DNA of 64,000 bases, taken from assembly GCF_008040105.1 (NCBI RefSeq), contig NZ_VRMG01000008.1:1-64000 (forward strand). Reading direction: 5' to 3'. The stretch comes from Lacisediminihabitans profunda. GTDB taxonomy: Bacteria > Actinomycetota > Actinomycetes > Actinomycetales > Microbacteriaceae. Below are positions 54,372-63,208 of this stretch, in pieces (position 1 is the stretch's first letter; every line of letters begins with the position of its first letter). Below the pieces are notes generated by a model. The model had not been told where the DNA came from and made no database searches. It was given only the letters and a program-made list of their open reading frames with translations. The position numbers and the translations under genes are program-made.

Positions 54372-55616
54372 ATGACAGACACCGCCACCGTCGCCGCATC
54401 GCTCGACGACCCCTGGATCGGCACCGAGCCGCCGACCGACGCGGCCGGCTGGCTCGCCCGCGCCCGCGAGGTCGCCGACATCCTCGCGACCGATGCCGTC
54501 GACCGCGACAACGCCAACGGGACCCCGTTCGCCGAGGTGCGTGTGCTCAAGCAGTCGGGGCTCGTGACCCTGCTCGGCCCGACGGTGCACGGCGGAGGCG
54601 GCCAGACCTGGGACACCGCGTACCGGGTGATCCGCGAGGTCGCGAGGGGCGACGGATCCATCGGGCAGCTTCTCGGCTACCACTACCTGTGGGCCTGGGC
54701 GGCCAGGCTCGTCGCCACCGACGAGCAGATCGCCGCCGTCGAGGAGCTCTACACCGTGGGCAACCTGCTCTTCGGCGGCGCGGTCAACCCCCGCGACAGC
54801 GACCTGACCGTGACCGAGGATGGCGACCAGCTCGTCTTCACCGGCCGCAAGTCGTTCTCCACCGGCGGCCAGGTCTCCGACCTGACAGTTCTCGAGGGAG
54901 TGCTCGACGGCACGGACACCCACATCTTCGCGATCGTGCCCACGGCCCAGCCCGGCATCGTCTTCGCCGGGGACTGGGACAACCTCGGCCAGCGTCTGAC
55001 CGAGTCCGGATCGGTCGAGATCACGGGCGTGCGGGTCGACTGGGCCTCCGCCGCCGGTTTCGTGGGCAAGGTCTTCCAGCCTCTCACCTATAACACGCTC
55101 AACGTGCCCGCCATCCAGCTGGTGTTCGCCAACTTCTACCTCGGCATCGCGCAGGGCGCGCTCGAGACGGCGACCGCCTACACGCGTTCCAGGTCCCGGG
55201 CCTGGCCGTACGGCGGAGACGACAAGCAGCGCGCGAGCGACGAGTGGTACATCCTCGAGGGCTACGGCCAGCTGCAGTCGAAGCTGTGGGCGGACGAGGC
55301 GCTCATCGACCGGGCGGGCGCGGAGATCAGCGCGGTGCTGCACGACGCGCGGGAGAACCTCACCGAGCGCCGACGGGGTGAGATCGCGGTGCAGGTCGCG
55401 GCCGCCAAACTCCGGATCGTCGAGGACGGTCTCGAGACGACGACGAAGGTCTTCGAGCTGACCGGGGCTCGGGCATCCGCGAACTCCGTCGGGCTGGACA
55501 TCTTCTGGCGCAACCTGCGCACCCACAGCCTGCACGACCCGCTGCCGTACAAGAAGCGGGAGGTCGGCCAGTACGTGCTGCTGGGCGAGGTGCCCGAACC
55601 GAGCTGGTACACCTAA
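54372..55616 (+). CDS. Acyl-CoA-dehydrogenase-fold monooxygenase (DszC/SfnB-like)
   Basis: 414 aa. Fold marks: GGGGQTWDTAYRVIREVARGDGSIGQLLGYHYLWAWA, LVFTGRKSFSTGG and a C-terminal helical domain (RRGEIAVQVAAAKLRIVEDGLETTTKVFELTGARA). The group includes DszC and SfnB-type flavin monooxygenases acting on sulfides, sulfones or alkyl compounds with FMNH2. AAGGAGAA precedes the ATG. With the NtaA/DszA-like gene at 47 kb it suggests organosulfur use; that link is inference. Confidence 0.88.
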   Translation: MTDTATVAASLDDPWIGTEPPTDAAGWLARAREVADILATDAVDRDNANGTPFAEVRVLKQSGLVTLLGPTVHGGGGQTWDTAYRVIREVARGDGSIGQLLGYHYLWAWAARLVATDEQIAAVEELYTVGNLLFGGAVNPRDSDLTVTEDGDQLVFTGRKSFSTGGQVSDLTVLEGVLDGTDTHIFAIVPTAQPGIVFAGDWDNLGQRLTESGSVEITGVRVDWASAAGFVGKVFQPLTYNTLNVPAIQLVFANFYLGIAQGALETATAYTRSRSRAWPYGGDDKQRASDEWYILEGYGQLQSKLWADEALIDRAGAEISAVLHDARENLTERRRGEIAVQVAAAKLRIVEDGLETTTKVFELTGARASANSVGLDIFWRNLRTHSLHDPLPYKKREVGQYVLLGEVPEPSWYT

Positions 55617-55656
55617 CCATCGGGCTGGGCTGCCGCGGGTGCGGGAGAGTGCGGGC

Positions 55657-55755
55657 ATGACCGCCTCCTCCCCGTCCGCGGCACCCGGTGCCGACACCAT
55701 GACGGTGATGGGCACGACCATCGTCGAGCGCGACTGGCCAGATCCTTCGTCTTAG
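55657..55755 (+). CDS. Candidate 32-residue open frame
   Basis: ATG at 55657 with GGGAGAG about nine bases upstream gives a 32-residue product with internal Met-rich MTVMGTTIVERDW. It ends four bases past the acetyl-CoA synthetase stop on the other strand. Nothing is recognised; the small peptide may be chance. Listed because of the ribosome site. Confidence 0.25.
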   Translation: MTASSPSAAPGADTMTVMGTTIVERDWPDPSS

Positions 55756-57728
55756 CCGTTCCGGGTCGCCGCGACAATCGCGGCGATCTGGGCCGGCACC
55801 GACTCGTCCTGGAGCGAGGTCGTGTCGCCGAGCGCACGGCCGTCCACGATGTCGGCGAGCAGTCTTCGCATGATCTTGCCGCTTCGGGTCTTCGGCAGGT
55901 CAGGCACGACGAAGACGTCGCGGGGTCTCGCGATGGCCCCGATCTCGGTGGTGATGTGGGCGCGCAGCCGGGCGACGAGATCCCCCGGAACGTCGGCGGA
56001 GGCGATGATGAAGGCCGCGATCGCCTCCCCCGTCGTGGCGTCAGACACGCCGACGACCCCGGCCTCGCCGACGAGCGGATGGGACACCAGCGCCGACTCG
56101 ATCTCGATGGTGGAGAGCCGGTGGCCCGAGACATTGATCACGTCGTCGACCCTTCCGAGCAGCCAGATGTCGCCGTCGTCGTCGTACTTGGCGCCGTCCC
56201 CGGAGAAGAAGTAGCCCTGCGCCGCGAATCGGGTCCAGTAGGAGTCGCGGTAGCGGCCGGGGTTTCCCCACACGGTGCGCGCCATGCCGGGCCAGGTGCC
56301 GTCGATCACGAGCAGCCCGCCGGAGCCGTGCGGCACCTCGTCGCCGTCGCCGTCCACTACAAGGGCGCGAAGCCCGGGCAGGGCGCCGAGCGCCGACCCC
56401 GGCTTGAGCGTGGAGATTCCGGGCAGGGGCGCAATCACCGCGGCCCCGGTCTCCGACTGCCACCAGGTGTCCACGATCGGGGCGCGGCCCCCGCCGATCT
56501 TCTCGTGGAACCAGACCCACGCCTCTGGGTTGATGGCCTCGCCCACCGAACCGAGAAGGCGGATGCTCGACAGGTCGTGGGCATCCGGCACGCCCTCCGG
56601 AAACCAGGTCATGAATGTGCGGATGAGCGTCGGGGCGGTGTAGTAGGTCGTGACCCCGTAGCGCTCGATGATCTCGAAGTGGCGGGCCCGGTTCGGCGTG
56701 TTCGGGGTGCCCTCGTAGATGACCGAGGTGATGCCATTGGAGAGCGGGCCGTAGAGAACGTAGCTGTGGGCGGTGACCCAGGCCAGATCCGCCGTGCACC
56801 AGTACACGTCGGAGTCCTTCGCGTCGAAGACGGCCCAGTGGCTCCAGGAGGCATGGGTGAGATAGCCGCCGGAGGTGTGGACCAGCCCCTTCGGCTTGCC
56901 CGTCGTGCCCGAGGTGTAGATGATGAACAGCGGTGTCTCCGCGTCGAAGAACTCCGGCTCGTGCGTGTCCGAGGCCGTGTCGACGACCTCGTGCCACCAC
57001 ACGTCCCTGCCCGGAGTCCACGGCACCTCGCCGCCGGTGCGGCGCACCACCAGCACGTGCTCCACGGACTCGACGCCGTCCACCGCGACATCCACCGCCG
57101 CCTTCACGGGCACGGCCGCCCCGCGCCGGTACTGCCCGTCGGTGGTGACCACGAGTTTCGCCCCGGTGTCTTCCACCCGGAAACGCAGCGCCTCGGCCGA
57201 GAACCCGCCGAAGACCAGGGAGTGGATGGCGCCGATCCTGGCGATCGCGAGGGTGATGATCACCGTCTCCGGGATCACCGGCAGGTAGACGACCACCCGG
57301 TCGCCCTCCACGATCCCGAGCGCGGTGAGGGCGTTCGCCGCCCGGGACACCTCGAGCTGCAGCTCCGCGTAGTCGATGCTGCGCCGGTCCCCGGGCTCTC
57401 CCTCGAAGTGGAACGCGACCTTCGACCCGTTGCCGGCCGCCACGTGGCGATCGACACAGTTGACCGCGACATTGAGCCGTCCGCCGGCAAACCACTCGGC
57501 GCGCGGAACGGATGTCTCGTCGCCGTCCCCTCGCGTCGGCGCCCAGCTGTGGTCGGTGTGCCACGGCTGCGCCCAGTCCAGTCGCCGTGCCTGCTCGGCC
57601 CAGAACTCGACGGGGTCGACGGGGGATGCCTCGAGCCACTCCTCGGTGACGTTGGCCGCGGCGGCGAATCCGGCGGGCGCCGGGTAGCGGCGGTTCTCGG
57701 TGAGCAGGTTTCGAATCGTGTCTGACAT
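55752..57728 (-). CDS. acsA: Acetyl-CoA synthetase
   Basis: 658 aa ANL-family enzyme that makes acetyl-CoA from acetate, ATP and CoA. AMP-binding motifs: YTSGTTGKPKGLVHT, SVGEAINPEAW, WWQSETGA and SGDGAKYDDDGDIWLLGRVDDVINVSGHRLST; the regulatory Lys lies in PKTRSGKIMRR near the C-terminus and could be acetylated. The ATG at 57728 (MSDTIRNLL) follows GAAGG at short spacing. Single gene; a plus-strand small frame overlaps its end by four bases. Confidence 0.96.
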   Translation of the reverse strand: MSDTIRNLLTENRRYPAPAGFAAAANVTEEWLEASPVDPVEFWAEQARRLDWAQPWHTDHSWAPTRGDGDETSVPRAEWFAGGRLNVAVNCVDRHVAAGNGSKVAFHFEGEPGDRRSIDYAELQLEVSRAANALTALGIVEGDRVVVYLPVIPETVIITLAIARIGAIHSLVFGGFSAEALRFRVEDTGAKLVVTTDGQYRRGAAVPVKAAVDVAVDGVESVEHVLVVRRTGGEVPWTPGRDVWWHEVVDTASDTHEPEFFDAETPLFIIYTSGTTGKPKGLVHTSGGYLTHASWSHWAVFDAKDSDVYWCTADLAWVTAHSYVLYGPLSNGITSVIYEGTPNTPNRARHFEIIERYGVTTYYTAPTLIRTFMTWFPEGVPDAHDLSSIRLLGSVGEAINPEAWVWFHEKIGGGRAPIVDTWWQSETGAAVIAPLPGISTLKPGSALGALPGLRALVVDGDGDEVPHGSGGLLVIDGTWPGMARTVWGNPGRYRDSYWTRFAAQGYFFSGDGAKYDDDGDIWLLGRVDDVINVSGHRLSTIEIESALVSHPLVGEAGVVGVSDATTGEAIAAFIIASADVPGDLVARLRAHITTEIGAIARPRDVFVVPDLPKTRSGKIMRRLLADIVDGRALGDTTSLQDESVPAQIAAIVAATRNG

Positions 57729-57806
57729 CGCCTTCGACGCTAGCCGAGTCACGCCGGTGTCCCGTGGGCGGCCGACACGGTGGGTAACAGTGGCCCTCGC
57801 CGGCCG

Positions 57807-58304
57807 CTACCCGGAGTCGTCGCTGAGCAAGGCCTGGGCGTAGTTGCCGAGCGAGCGCTGGTACTGGGTCAGATGCGGCGCGAGGGCGGTGAGCGCGAGG
57901 GACAGCCCCTCACGTTCGCGACCGAGGTCGGCGAGGGCGAGGGCGAGGAACGCGATGACGGCGTCCTCGAGTTCCTCCGAACCGACGGCGAGTTCTGCGG
58001 TGAGCAACTCGACGCTCTCGGCGGCCCGGCCGATGTTGCGCAGCGAGCTGGCGAGCTGGATCACGGCCTCCCGTCTGCGCTTGCCGTGCAGTCCGAGGTC
58101 GAGCGCCTCCCGGTAGAGGGGAACCGCGAGGTCGGGGTGGTCGGTGGCGTCGAGGGCGCCCGCCCGCTCGAACCTGCCGATGGCGCTCCCCGCCGGCAGT
58201 TCGGCAACCAGGCGGTCCATGCCGGCCAGGAACTCCTCCTCGGGGAGTTCGTCGATCGACGCCCACTGTTCGGCCAGCCGCTTCTCCCACTCGGTGTCGT
58301 TCAT
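57807..58304 (-). CDS. Tetratricopeptide-repeat protein
   Basis: 165 aa, helical, with TPR-like repeats: AIGRFERAGALDATDHPDLAVPLYREALDLGL, EAVIQLASSLRNIGRAAESVELLTAEL and AVIAFLALALADLGREREGLSLALTALAPHL. Resembles the TPR_5 family of actinobacteria. No enzymatic domain. The promoter region is short and the ribosome site weak. It precedes acsA by 78 bases on the same strand. Confidence 0.88.
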   Translation of the reverse strand: MNDTEWEKRLAEQWASIDELPEEEFLAGMDRLVAELPAGSAIGRFERAGALDATDHPDLAVPLYREALDLGLHGKRRREAVIQLASSLRNIGRAAESVELLTAELAVGSEELEDAVIAFLALALADLGREREGLSLALTALAPHLTQYQRSLGNYAQALLSDDSG

Positions 58305-58457
58305 GCCGAGAGTCTGTCACAGGCCTCCCGCGCGAAGAAGGGCGGCCGCCCGATGCACCGCCCCGGTGCGCGTGCCCCCGTTTCCAGAATCGAGGGCGAG
58401 GGCGTGCGCGGAAGCGTCAGACTTGAGTCATCCCTGCACGACAGATACGGAGGCATC

Positions 58458-59120
58458 ATGATTCGCGGCTATTCGGCGCAGCAGATGCGCGACGCGGAGG
58501 CCCCGCACCTGGCCGCCGGCGAGCCCCTCATGCAGCGCGCCGCGGCCGGGCTCGCAGCCGAGGTTCGAGGCGCGCTTCCCGCCGACGGGGGCCGGGTCCT
58601 GCTGCTCGTGGGTACGGGCAACAACGGCGCGGACACGCTGTACGCGGGGGCCGAACTCGCCGCCGGCGGTGCGGATGTCGCGATCGTGATGACCGGTCCG
58701 CGCGCGCAGGAGCAGGCCCTGGCCTCGGCGCTCGCGGCCGGCGCCCGCGTCGTGCCCCTCGGCGAGACCGCGAGGGCAGCGGCGGCGGCGGATGTCGTCG
58801 TCGACGGCATCCTCGGCACGGGGACGAGCGCGAATCCGGCCCTCCGCGGCGACGCGCGCACTGTCGTGGAGGCGGTCCAGGGCGTGACGCCCCGACCCTT
58901 CGTGGTGGCGGTGGACATCCCGAGCGGCATCAATCCCGACGACGGCAGCGTGCCGGACCCCCTCGTGCTTCCCGCCGACCTGACGGTGACCTTCGGCGGC
59001 TACAAGGCGGGGTTGCTGCTGCAACCCGCCGCCGGCCTCGCCGGTCGCGTGCGAGTCATCGACATCGGGCTCGGCCCGGATCTCGACGCTCTCCGGCCGA
59101 CGGTGACTCTGCCCGACTGA
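58458..59120 (+). CDS. nnrE: NAD(P)HX epimerase (YjeF_N domain, stand-alone)
   Basis: 220 aa. YjeF_N marks: YSAQQMRDAE start, LLLVGTGNNGADTLYAGAELAAGG (phosphate loop GNNGxD) and VAVDIPSGINPDDGSV plus GGYKAGLLLQPA. It epimerises hydrated NAD(P)H so that the dehydratase NnrD can repair it; here the C-terminal dehydratase domain is missing and must be encoded elsewhere. GGAGG precedes the ATG at 58458 by about six bases. Confidence 0.93.
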   Translation: MIRGYSAQQMRDAEAPHLAAGEPLMQRAAAGLAAEVRGALPADGGRVLLLVGTGNNGADTLYAGAELAAGGADVAIVMTGPRAQEQALASALAAGARVVPLGETARAAAAADVVVDGILGTGTSANPALRGDARTVVEAVQGVTPRPFVVAVDIPSGINPDDGSVPDPLVLPADLTVTFGGYKAGLLLQPAAGLAGRVRVIDIGLGPDLDALRPTVTLPD

Positions 59121-59140
59121 CGACGTCGCCCCCTCCCGGC

Positions 59141-59914
59141 CTAACCCTCGAAGAACTCGATGAGCACCGGGGCGAGAACCGCATGGTCGACACCATGATT
59201 CTGGTCGGCGAGCGTTGCCCGGGTCGCGCCGGGAATCGCGCCGAGGAGGCCCTCGGCGGCCCGGGCGGCCCAGGCGGGGCTCACCCCGCCATCCATCACG
59301 AGCGTCGGCGCGTCGATCGAGGACAGCCGATCGGCTGGCACTCGGCCGTCGCCCGACAGCGCGAGGTCATACGGCAGGGTGTGCGCGATCGCCACGAGGC
59401 CCGCCCAGAACGGCGCGTGCGAGATCCCGTCGATGGTGGCGTCGTCCATGCCGGTCAGCCGCATGAATGCCCGGACGGCACCCTCCGGGTCACCGGCCTC
59501 GAGCGCGCGAGCCACTCCGGGGTCGCCGTCCGCCGCCGAGCCGTCCGGATCGAAGGTGTACGGAGGTTCGTAGACGGCCAGCCTCGTGACCGGCACGCCG
59601 CGGGCGGCCGCCTCGAGGCCGAGGATGCCGCCCGAGGAGTGTCCGTAGACGAACGCGGGGCCACCGGTTGCGGCGACGACCGCAGCCAGGTCATCCACCT
59701 CCCGGTCGACCGAATAGGTGGCGCCGTCACCGCTCTCGCCGCGTCCGCGTCGGTCATAGCTGATCACGGTGAACCGGTCCGCGAGCAGCGTGGCGAGCGG
59801 GTACGGCGAGAGACGGGTGTTCATTGCTCCGCCGACGACCACCACGGCGGGCCCGCCGCCGAGCCGATCGAATGCGATCGTGGTTCCGTCTGCGGACTGG
59901 ACTGTTTCGACCAT
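59141..59914 (-). CDS. Alpha/beta hydrolase
   Basis: 257 aa. Nucleophile elbow GHSSGGI with Ser near residue 97, oxyanion VVGGAMNTRLSPYP, acid in VMDGGVSPAW and His in DQNHGVDHAV. A typical haloperoxidase/esterase-like hydrolase of unknown substrate. GGAGGAG lies seven bases before the ATG at 59914. Probably read with no partner. Confidence 0.92.
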   Translation of the reverse strand: MVETVQSADGTTIAFDRLGGGPAVVVVGGAMNTRLSPYPLATLLADRFTVISYDRRGRGESGDGATYSVDREVDDLAAVVAATGGPAFVYGHSSGGILGLEAAARGVPVTRLAVYEPPYTFDPDGSAADGDPGVARALEAGDPEGAVRAFMRLTGMDDATIDGISHAPFWAGLVAIAHTLPYDLALSGDGRVPADRLSSIDAPTLVMDGGVSPAWAARAAEGLLGAIPGATRATLADQNHGVDHAVLAPVLIEFFEG

Positions 59915-59967
59915 TTCCGAGCTCCTCCGGTTCGCGGTGATCGCCAAGATACCACCGCGCGGACGGA

Positions 59968-60999
59968 TCAGCCCAGAGCGATCTCGATGAGCACCTTGCC
60001 CACCGCGCCGTCCTCCACCGTGGCATGAGCGTCAGCGGTGTGGGCGAGGTCGAAACGGTGCAGGGGCAGGCCCGACCGCTCCCCCACCGGCAGCGCGCCG
60101 TCCGCAATGGCGGCGTTGATGTCGGCGGCGGCGGCATCCCGGGCGGCCTGGCCCACGGTGTACAGCAGCAGGAACTGATAGCGCACATTGAGGCTGAAGT
60201 GACGCCGCACATCGAGGGTGAGCTCGTCCCCGCCGTTATTGGCATAGACCGCGATCACTCCGTGATTGCGGATCACGGACAGGTTGAGTTCCGCGTTCTG
60301 GGCCGGCGCCACCTCGACGACGATGTCCACTCCGGCGGGTGCCAGACGACGGATCTCGGCGGCCGCATCCGACTCCCGGTAGTTCACGACATGGTGCGCC
60401 CCGGCCGCGGCCGCGAGCGCGGCCTTCGCGGCGGAGCTGACGGTGGTGATCACGGTCGCTCCGCTCCAGCGTGCGAGTTGGATGGCCGCGTGCCCGACGG
60501 CGCCGGCCCCGCCGGCCACCAGGACAACCTTGCCGGCGAGCGCGCCGGGGGCGAGCCGATCGGGGCCGCCTTCCACCACCGTCAGTGCGCGGTGCGCCGT
60601 GATCGCCGGCACCCCGAGGCTCGCGCCGAGGTCGAAACTCGCGCCGGTCGGCAGCCGGTAGACCCGCTCCACCGGAACTATCGAGAACTCCTGGGCCGTG
60701 CCGCCGTCTGCCCGTTCGTAGGCGGCGAGCGCGAGCCACACCCGGTCGCCCACGGCGAACCCGTCCACTCCCTCACCGACGGCGTCAATCACTCCGGCGC
60801 CATCCTGGTTGGGAACCACGTCGGCGAACGCGAGGGGCTCGCCCGCGCGGGATCCGCGCCGGGACTTCCAATCCGTGGGGTTCACCCCGGAGACGACCAC
60901 GCGCACGCGTACCTCGCCGGCCTGCGGGTCGGCTGCCTCGCGCTCGATGAGGCGCAGCACGGAGGGCTCGCCGGTTTCGCTGTAGACGATTGCTTTCAT
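59968..60999 (-). CDS. Zinc-independent quinone oxidoreductase (MDR family)
   Basis: 343 aa medium-chain reductase. GroES-like N-terminal region (VVVSGVNPTDWKSRRG), then the NADPH fold KVVLVAGGAGAVGHAAIQLARWSGATVITT. The Cys ligands of zinc alcohol dehydrogenases are absent, as in QOR/zeta-crystallin types. It reduces quinones or enones. Start ATG at 60999. Confidence 0.93.
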   Translation of the reverse strand: MKAIVYSETGEPSVLRLIEREAADPQAGEVRVRVVVSGVNPTDWKSRRGSRAGEPLAFADVVPNQDGAGVIDAVGEGVDGFAVGDRVWLALAAYERADGGTAQEFSIVPVERVYRLPTGASFDLGASLGVPAITAHRALTVVEGGPDRLAPGALAGKVVLVAGGAGAVGHAAIQLARWSGATVITTVSSAAKAALAAAAGAHHVVNYRESDAAAEIRRLAPAGVDIVVEVAPAQNAELNLSVIRNHGVIAVYANNGGDELTLDVRRHFSLNVRYQFLLLYTVGQAARDAAAADINAAIADGALPVGERSGLPLHRFDLAHTADAHATVEDGAVGKVLIEIALG

Positions 61000-61064
61000 G
61001 AGGGCGACAACGCGGATGCCGTGCGAAACCTTCCGGGCCCGCCCGGTTCGACCGATCCCGCCGG

Positions 61065-61937
61065 TCAGGCAACCCGCGAGCCCAGCCCGGACGACACCCA
61101 GCACTCGACCTGACGATCGCCCGCCGCCCAGGAGTCCTCGTTCGGAGAGTAGGCGAACCAGAGGTTGCCCGTTGCCTCCGCGGCATCGCCGCACCAGCGC
61201 TGCTCGAAGGCCAGGAGGGTCTCCAGATCGGGAAGTACCGCGGACCCGGACGGCAGATCCGCCGTCGAGGCCTCTTGCCACTGCGGCCGATCCGTGCAGT
61301 CGGAGTAGGTCGAGAACGGGCCGTTGTAGGGATCGGTGCTGCCGCTCGGGTCCCAGGTGTCGATGCACAGCGCGAATTTCATCGGCAGTTCGGTCACGTC
61401 GCGCACGAGGTCGCCGATGTTGGCGGGCAGCGGAAGGAACGTCGGCGCGGTGAGAGCGCTGCCGAAACCGACGAGCGCGATGTCGCAGCGCACCCAGCGC
61501 GCCCCGGCATTCCAGGCGGCGATCGACGGAACGAAGTAGCTCAGAAAGAGCCGATGCCTCTTATTGTCGAGGGCGGGGAGGAAGCGGGACTCCTCCTTCG
61601 AGCAGTCCGCCCAGGCCGCATCCGAGACGTCCGTCCGCAACGCCTCGGCGGAGCCCGGGCGCCGCCAACTCCCCGAGAAGGCCTTCGACAGCAGCGGTAC
61701 GGCGAAGGTGTATGTCGTGTGGCTGGTCGAGCAGTCCACCGGCAGGCCACTCGTCCAGGTGGGATCCGCCGCGATCGCCGAATCCGGTGCCCGCCAGCAC
61801 AGCCCGTCGATGGGCCGGAACGTCGCGCCGATCGCCACCTGGCGGATGCTCGTCCCCACGGCCCCGAGGGCGGCGCATCCCGTCATGGCAAGGGTCACGA
61901 TCACTGCCGCGGCGATGGCGGCGAACGCCCTGCGCAT
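61065..61937 (-). CDS. Lipoprotein of the septum-formation family
   Basis: 290 aa. Signal AIAAAVIVTLAMTGC with lipobox Cys near residue 21, then two copies of the cysteine-pair module typical of actinobacterial septum_form proteins (CWRAP...DCSTSHTTYTF and DCTDRPQWQE...WCG with several Trp and Cys). The cysteines probably form disulfides outside the membrane. Role unproven, linked by name to division in mycobacteria. Confidence 0.85.
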   Translation of the reverse strand: MRRAFAAIAAAVIVTLAMTGCAALGAVGTSIRQVAIGATFRPIDGLCWRAPDSAIAADPTWTSGLPVDCSTSHTTYTFAVPLLSKAFSGSWRRPGSAEALRTDVSDAAWADCSKEESRFLPALDNKRHRLFLSYFVPSIAAWNAGARWVRCDIALVGFGSALTAPTFLPLPANIGDLVRDVTELPMKFALCIDTWDPSGSTDPYNGPFSTYSDCTDRPQWQEASTADLPSGSAVLPDLETLLAFEQRWCGDAAEATGNLWFAYSPNEDSWAAGDRQVECWVSSGLGSRVA

Positions 61938-62102
61938 GATGGGACACTCCTCACGGCAATGTGAATGTTTGTCGAGAGAGTAGTCCCACCCGTGGGCCGA
62001 CACTAGGGACTTATGACCGTCGACATCCGTGCGCCCCCGGCGCGGCTACCCGTTTGGGTGACGAACCGGCAGACTGGGGGAACCGTACCGAGAGGCGCCG
62101 CA

Positions 62103-63002
62103 ATGGCAGATCAGACTGACGCTCGCGTCGCCGTCTACATCGACTTCGACAACATCATCATTTCCCGCTACGACCAACGGAGTAAGCGCGGGCAGTTTCA
62201 CAAGGATGAGGCCCGCAGTTTCGACGCCAGGGCGAACGCGGGAACCGAGATCGCGAAACGGCTCGAGGATGCCACGGTCGACCTGAGTGCCGTGCTCGAC
62301 TTCGCCTCGTCCTTCGGAACCATCGCCGTGAGCCGCGCCTACGCGGACTGGTCGGTCGCCGTGAACGCGAGCTATCAGAAGCAGCTCATCGAGCGGGCCG
62401 TCGATCTCGTGCAACTCTTCCCCACCGTCGCGTCGATGAAGAACGGGGCCGACATCCGGCTCGCCGTCGACGTGGTCGAAGACCTGTTCCGGCTCTCCGA
62501 CCTCACCCACGTCGTGATCGTGGCCGGCGACTCCGACTACATCGCGCTCGCCCAGCGCTGCAAACAGTTGGGCCGATACGTGGTCGGCATCGGTGTGGCC
62601 GGCGCCACGAGCAAGGCCCTCGCCGCCGCCTGCAACGAATTCGCCGACTACGACGCGCTGCCCGGAGTCAAGTCGGCCGACGAGCCGTCGGGTCCCGCGC
62701 CGAGCAGCACGCCGCCCACCGACGCCCCCACGCGCCGAGGTCGGCGTTCGAAGCCGCTGAGCGAGAAGGATGCCGCCACCGAACTCCTGGTGCGCGCCCT
62801 GCAGCTCAGCCAGGCCAAGAACGACGACGAATGGCTGTCGAGCGCCGCCGCCAAGAGCCAGATGCTGCGGATGGACCCCACCTTCCAGGAGCGCTCCCTC
62901 GGCTTCAAGTCGTTCACGGACTTCGTGCGGTCGCTCGAGGACCGCATCGAGCTCGACGAGAAGCACCCGTCCCGCCGGCTGCGGCTGCGCCAGACGGCCT
63001 GA
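62103..63002 (+). CDS. NYN-domain ribonuclease-like protein with LOTUS (OST-HTH) domain
   Basis: 299 aa. The PIN-like NYN core (about 8-190) carries conserved Asp in VYIDFDNIII, DIRLAVDVVEDL and VIVAGDSDYIALAQRCK; these are the metal-binding acids of LabA/DUF88 nucleases. After a Pro-rich linker, residues about 220-299 (ELLVRALQLSQAKNDDEWLSSAAAKSQMLRMDPTFQERSLGFKSFTDFVRSL) match the OST-HTH/LOTUS RNA-binding fold. It is probably an RNA-acting enzyme. ATG at 62103. Confidence 0.9.
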   Translation: MADQTDARVAVYIDFDNIIISRYDQRSKRGQFHKDEARSFDARANAGTEIAKRLEDATVDLSAVLDFASSFGTIAVSRAYADWSVAVNASYQKQLIERAVDLVQLFPTVASMKNGADIRLAVDVVEDLFRLSDLTHVVIVAGDSDYIALAQRCKQLGRYVVGIGVAGATSKALAAACNEFADYDALPGVKSADEPSGPAPSSTPPTDAPTRRGRRSKPLSEKDAATELLVRALQLSQAKNDDEWLSSAAAKSQMLRMDPTFQERSLGFKSFTDFVRSLEDRIELDEKHPSRRLRLRQTA

Positions 63003-63070
63003 GGGTCGCACCGCGCGCCTGCGGCCGCGCCCTTCCCTCCCCCATCCGCTCCCCATCCCCTCCCCCATCC

Positions 63071-63130
63071 GTGAGGTGCCCAGATTCGCCGCTACCACCG
63101 CGAACGAGGCGACGGATGTGGGCACCTCAC
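63071..63130. repeat. 60-base palindromic element
   Basis: GTGAGGTGCCCA (63071-63082) pairs with TGGGCACCTCAC (63119-63130), perfect 12-base arms around 36 bases; the inner part is GC-rich with a GCGACG/CGAAC mix. It lies between two co-directed genes, 70 bases after the NYN gene stop, preceded by a pyrimidine-rich run (cccctcccccatccg). Possibly a transcript end or mobile element. Confidence 0.7.
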
Positions 63131-63208
63131 GAGCGAGCACCCGGAGCACGGGATGGCGTCCACGGCCGCTCTCTTCCGCTGGCCGACACGCGGGTCTACC
63201 CTCGAATC

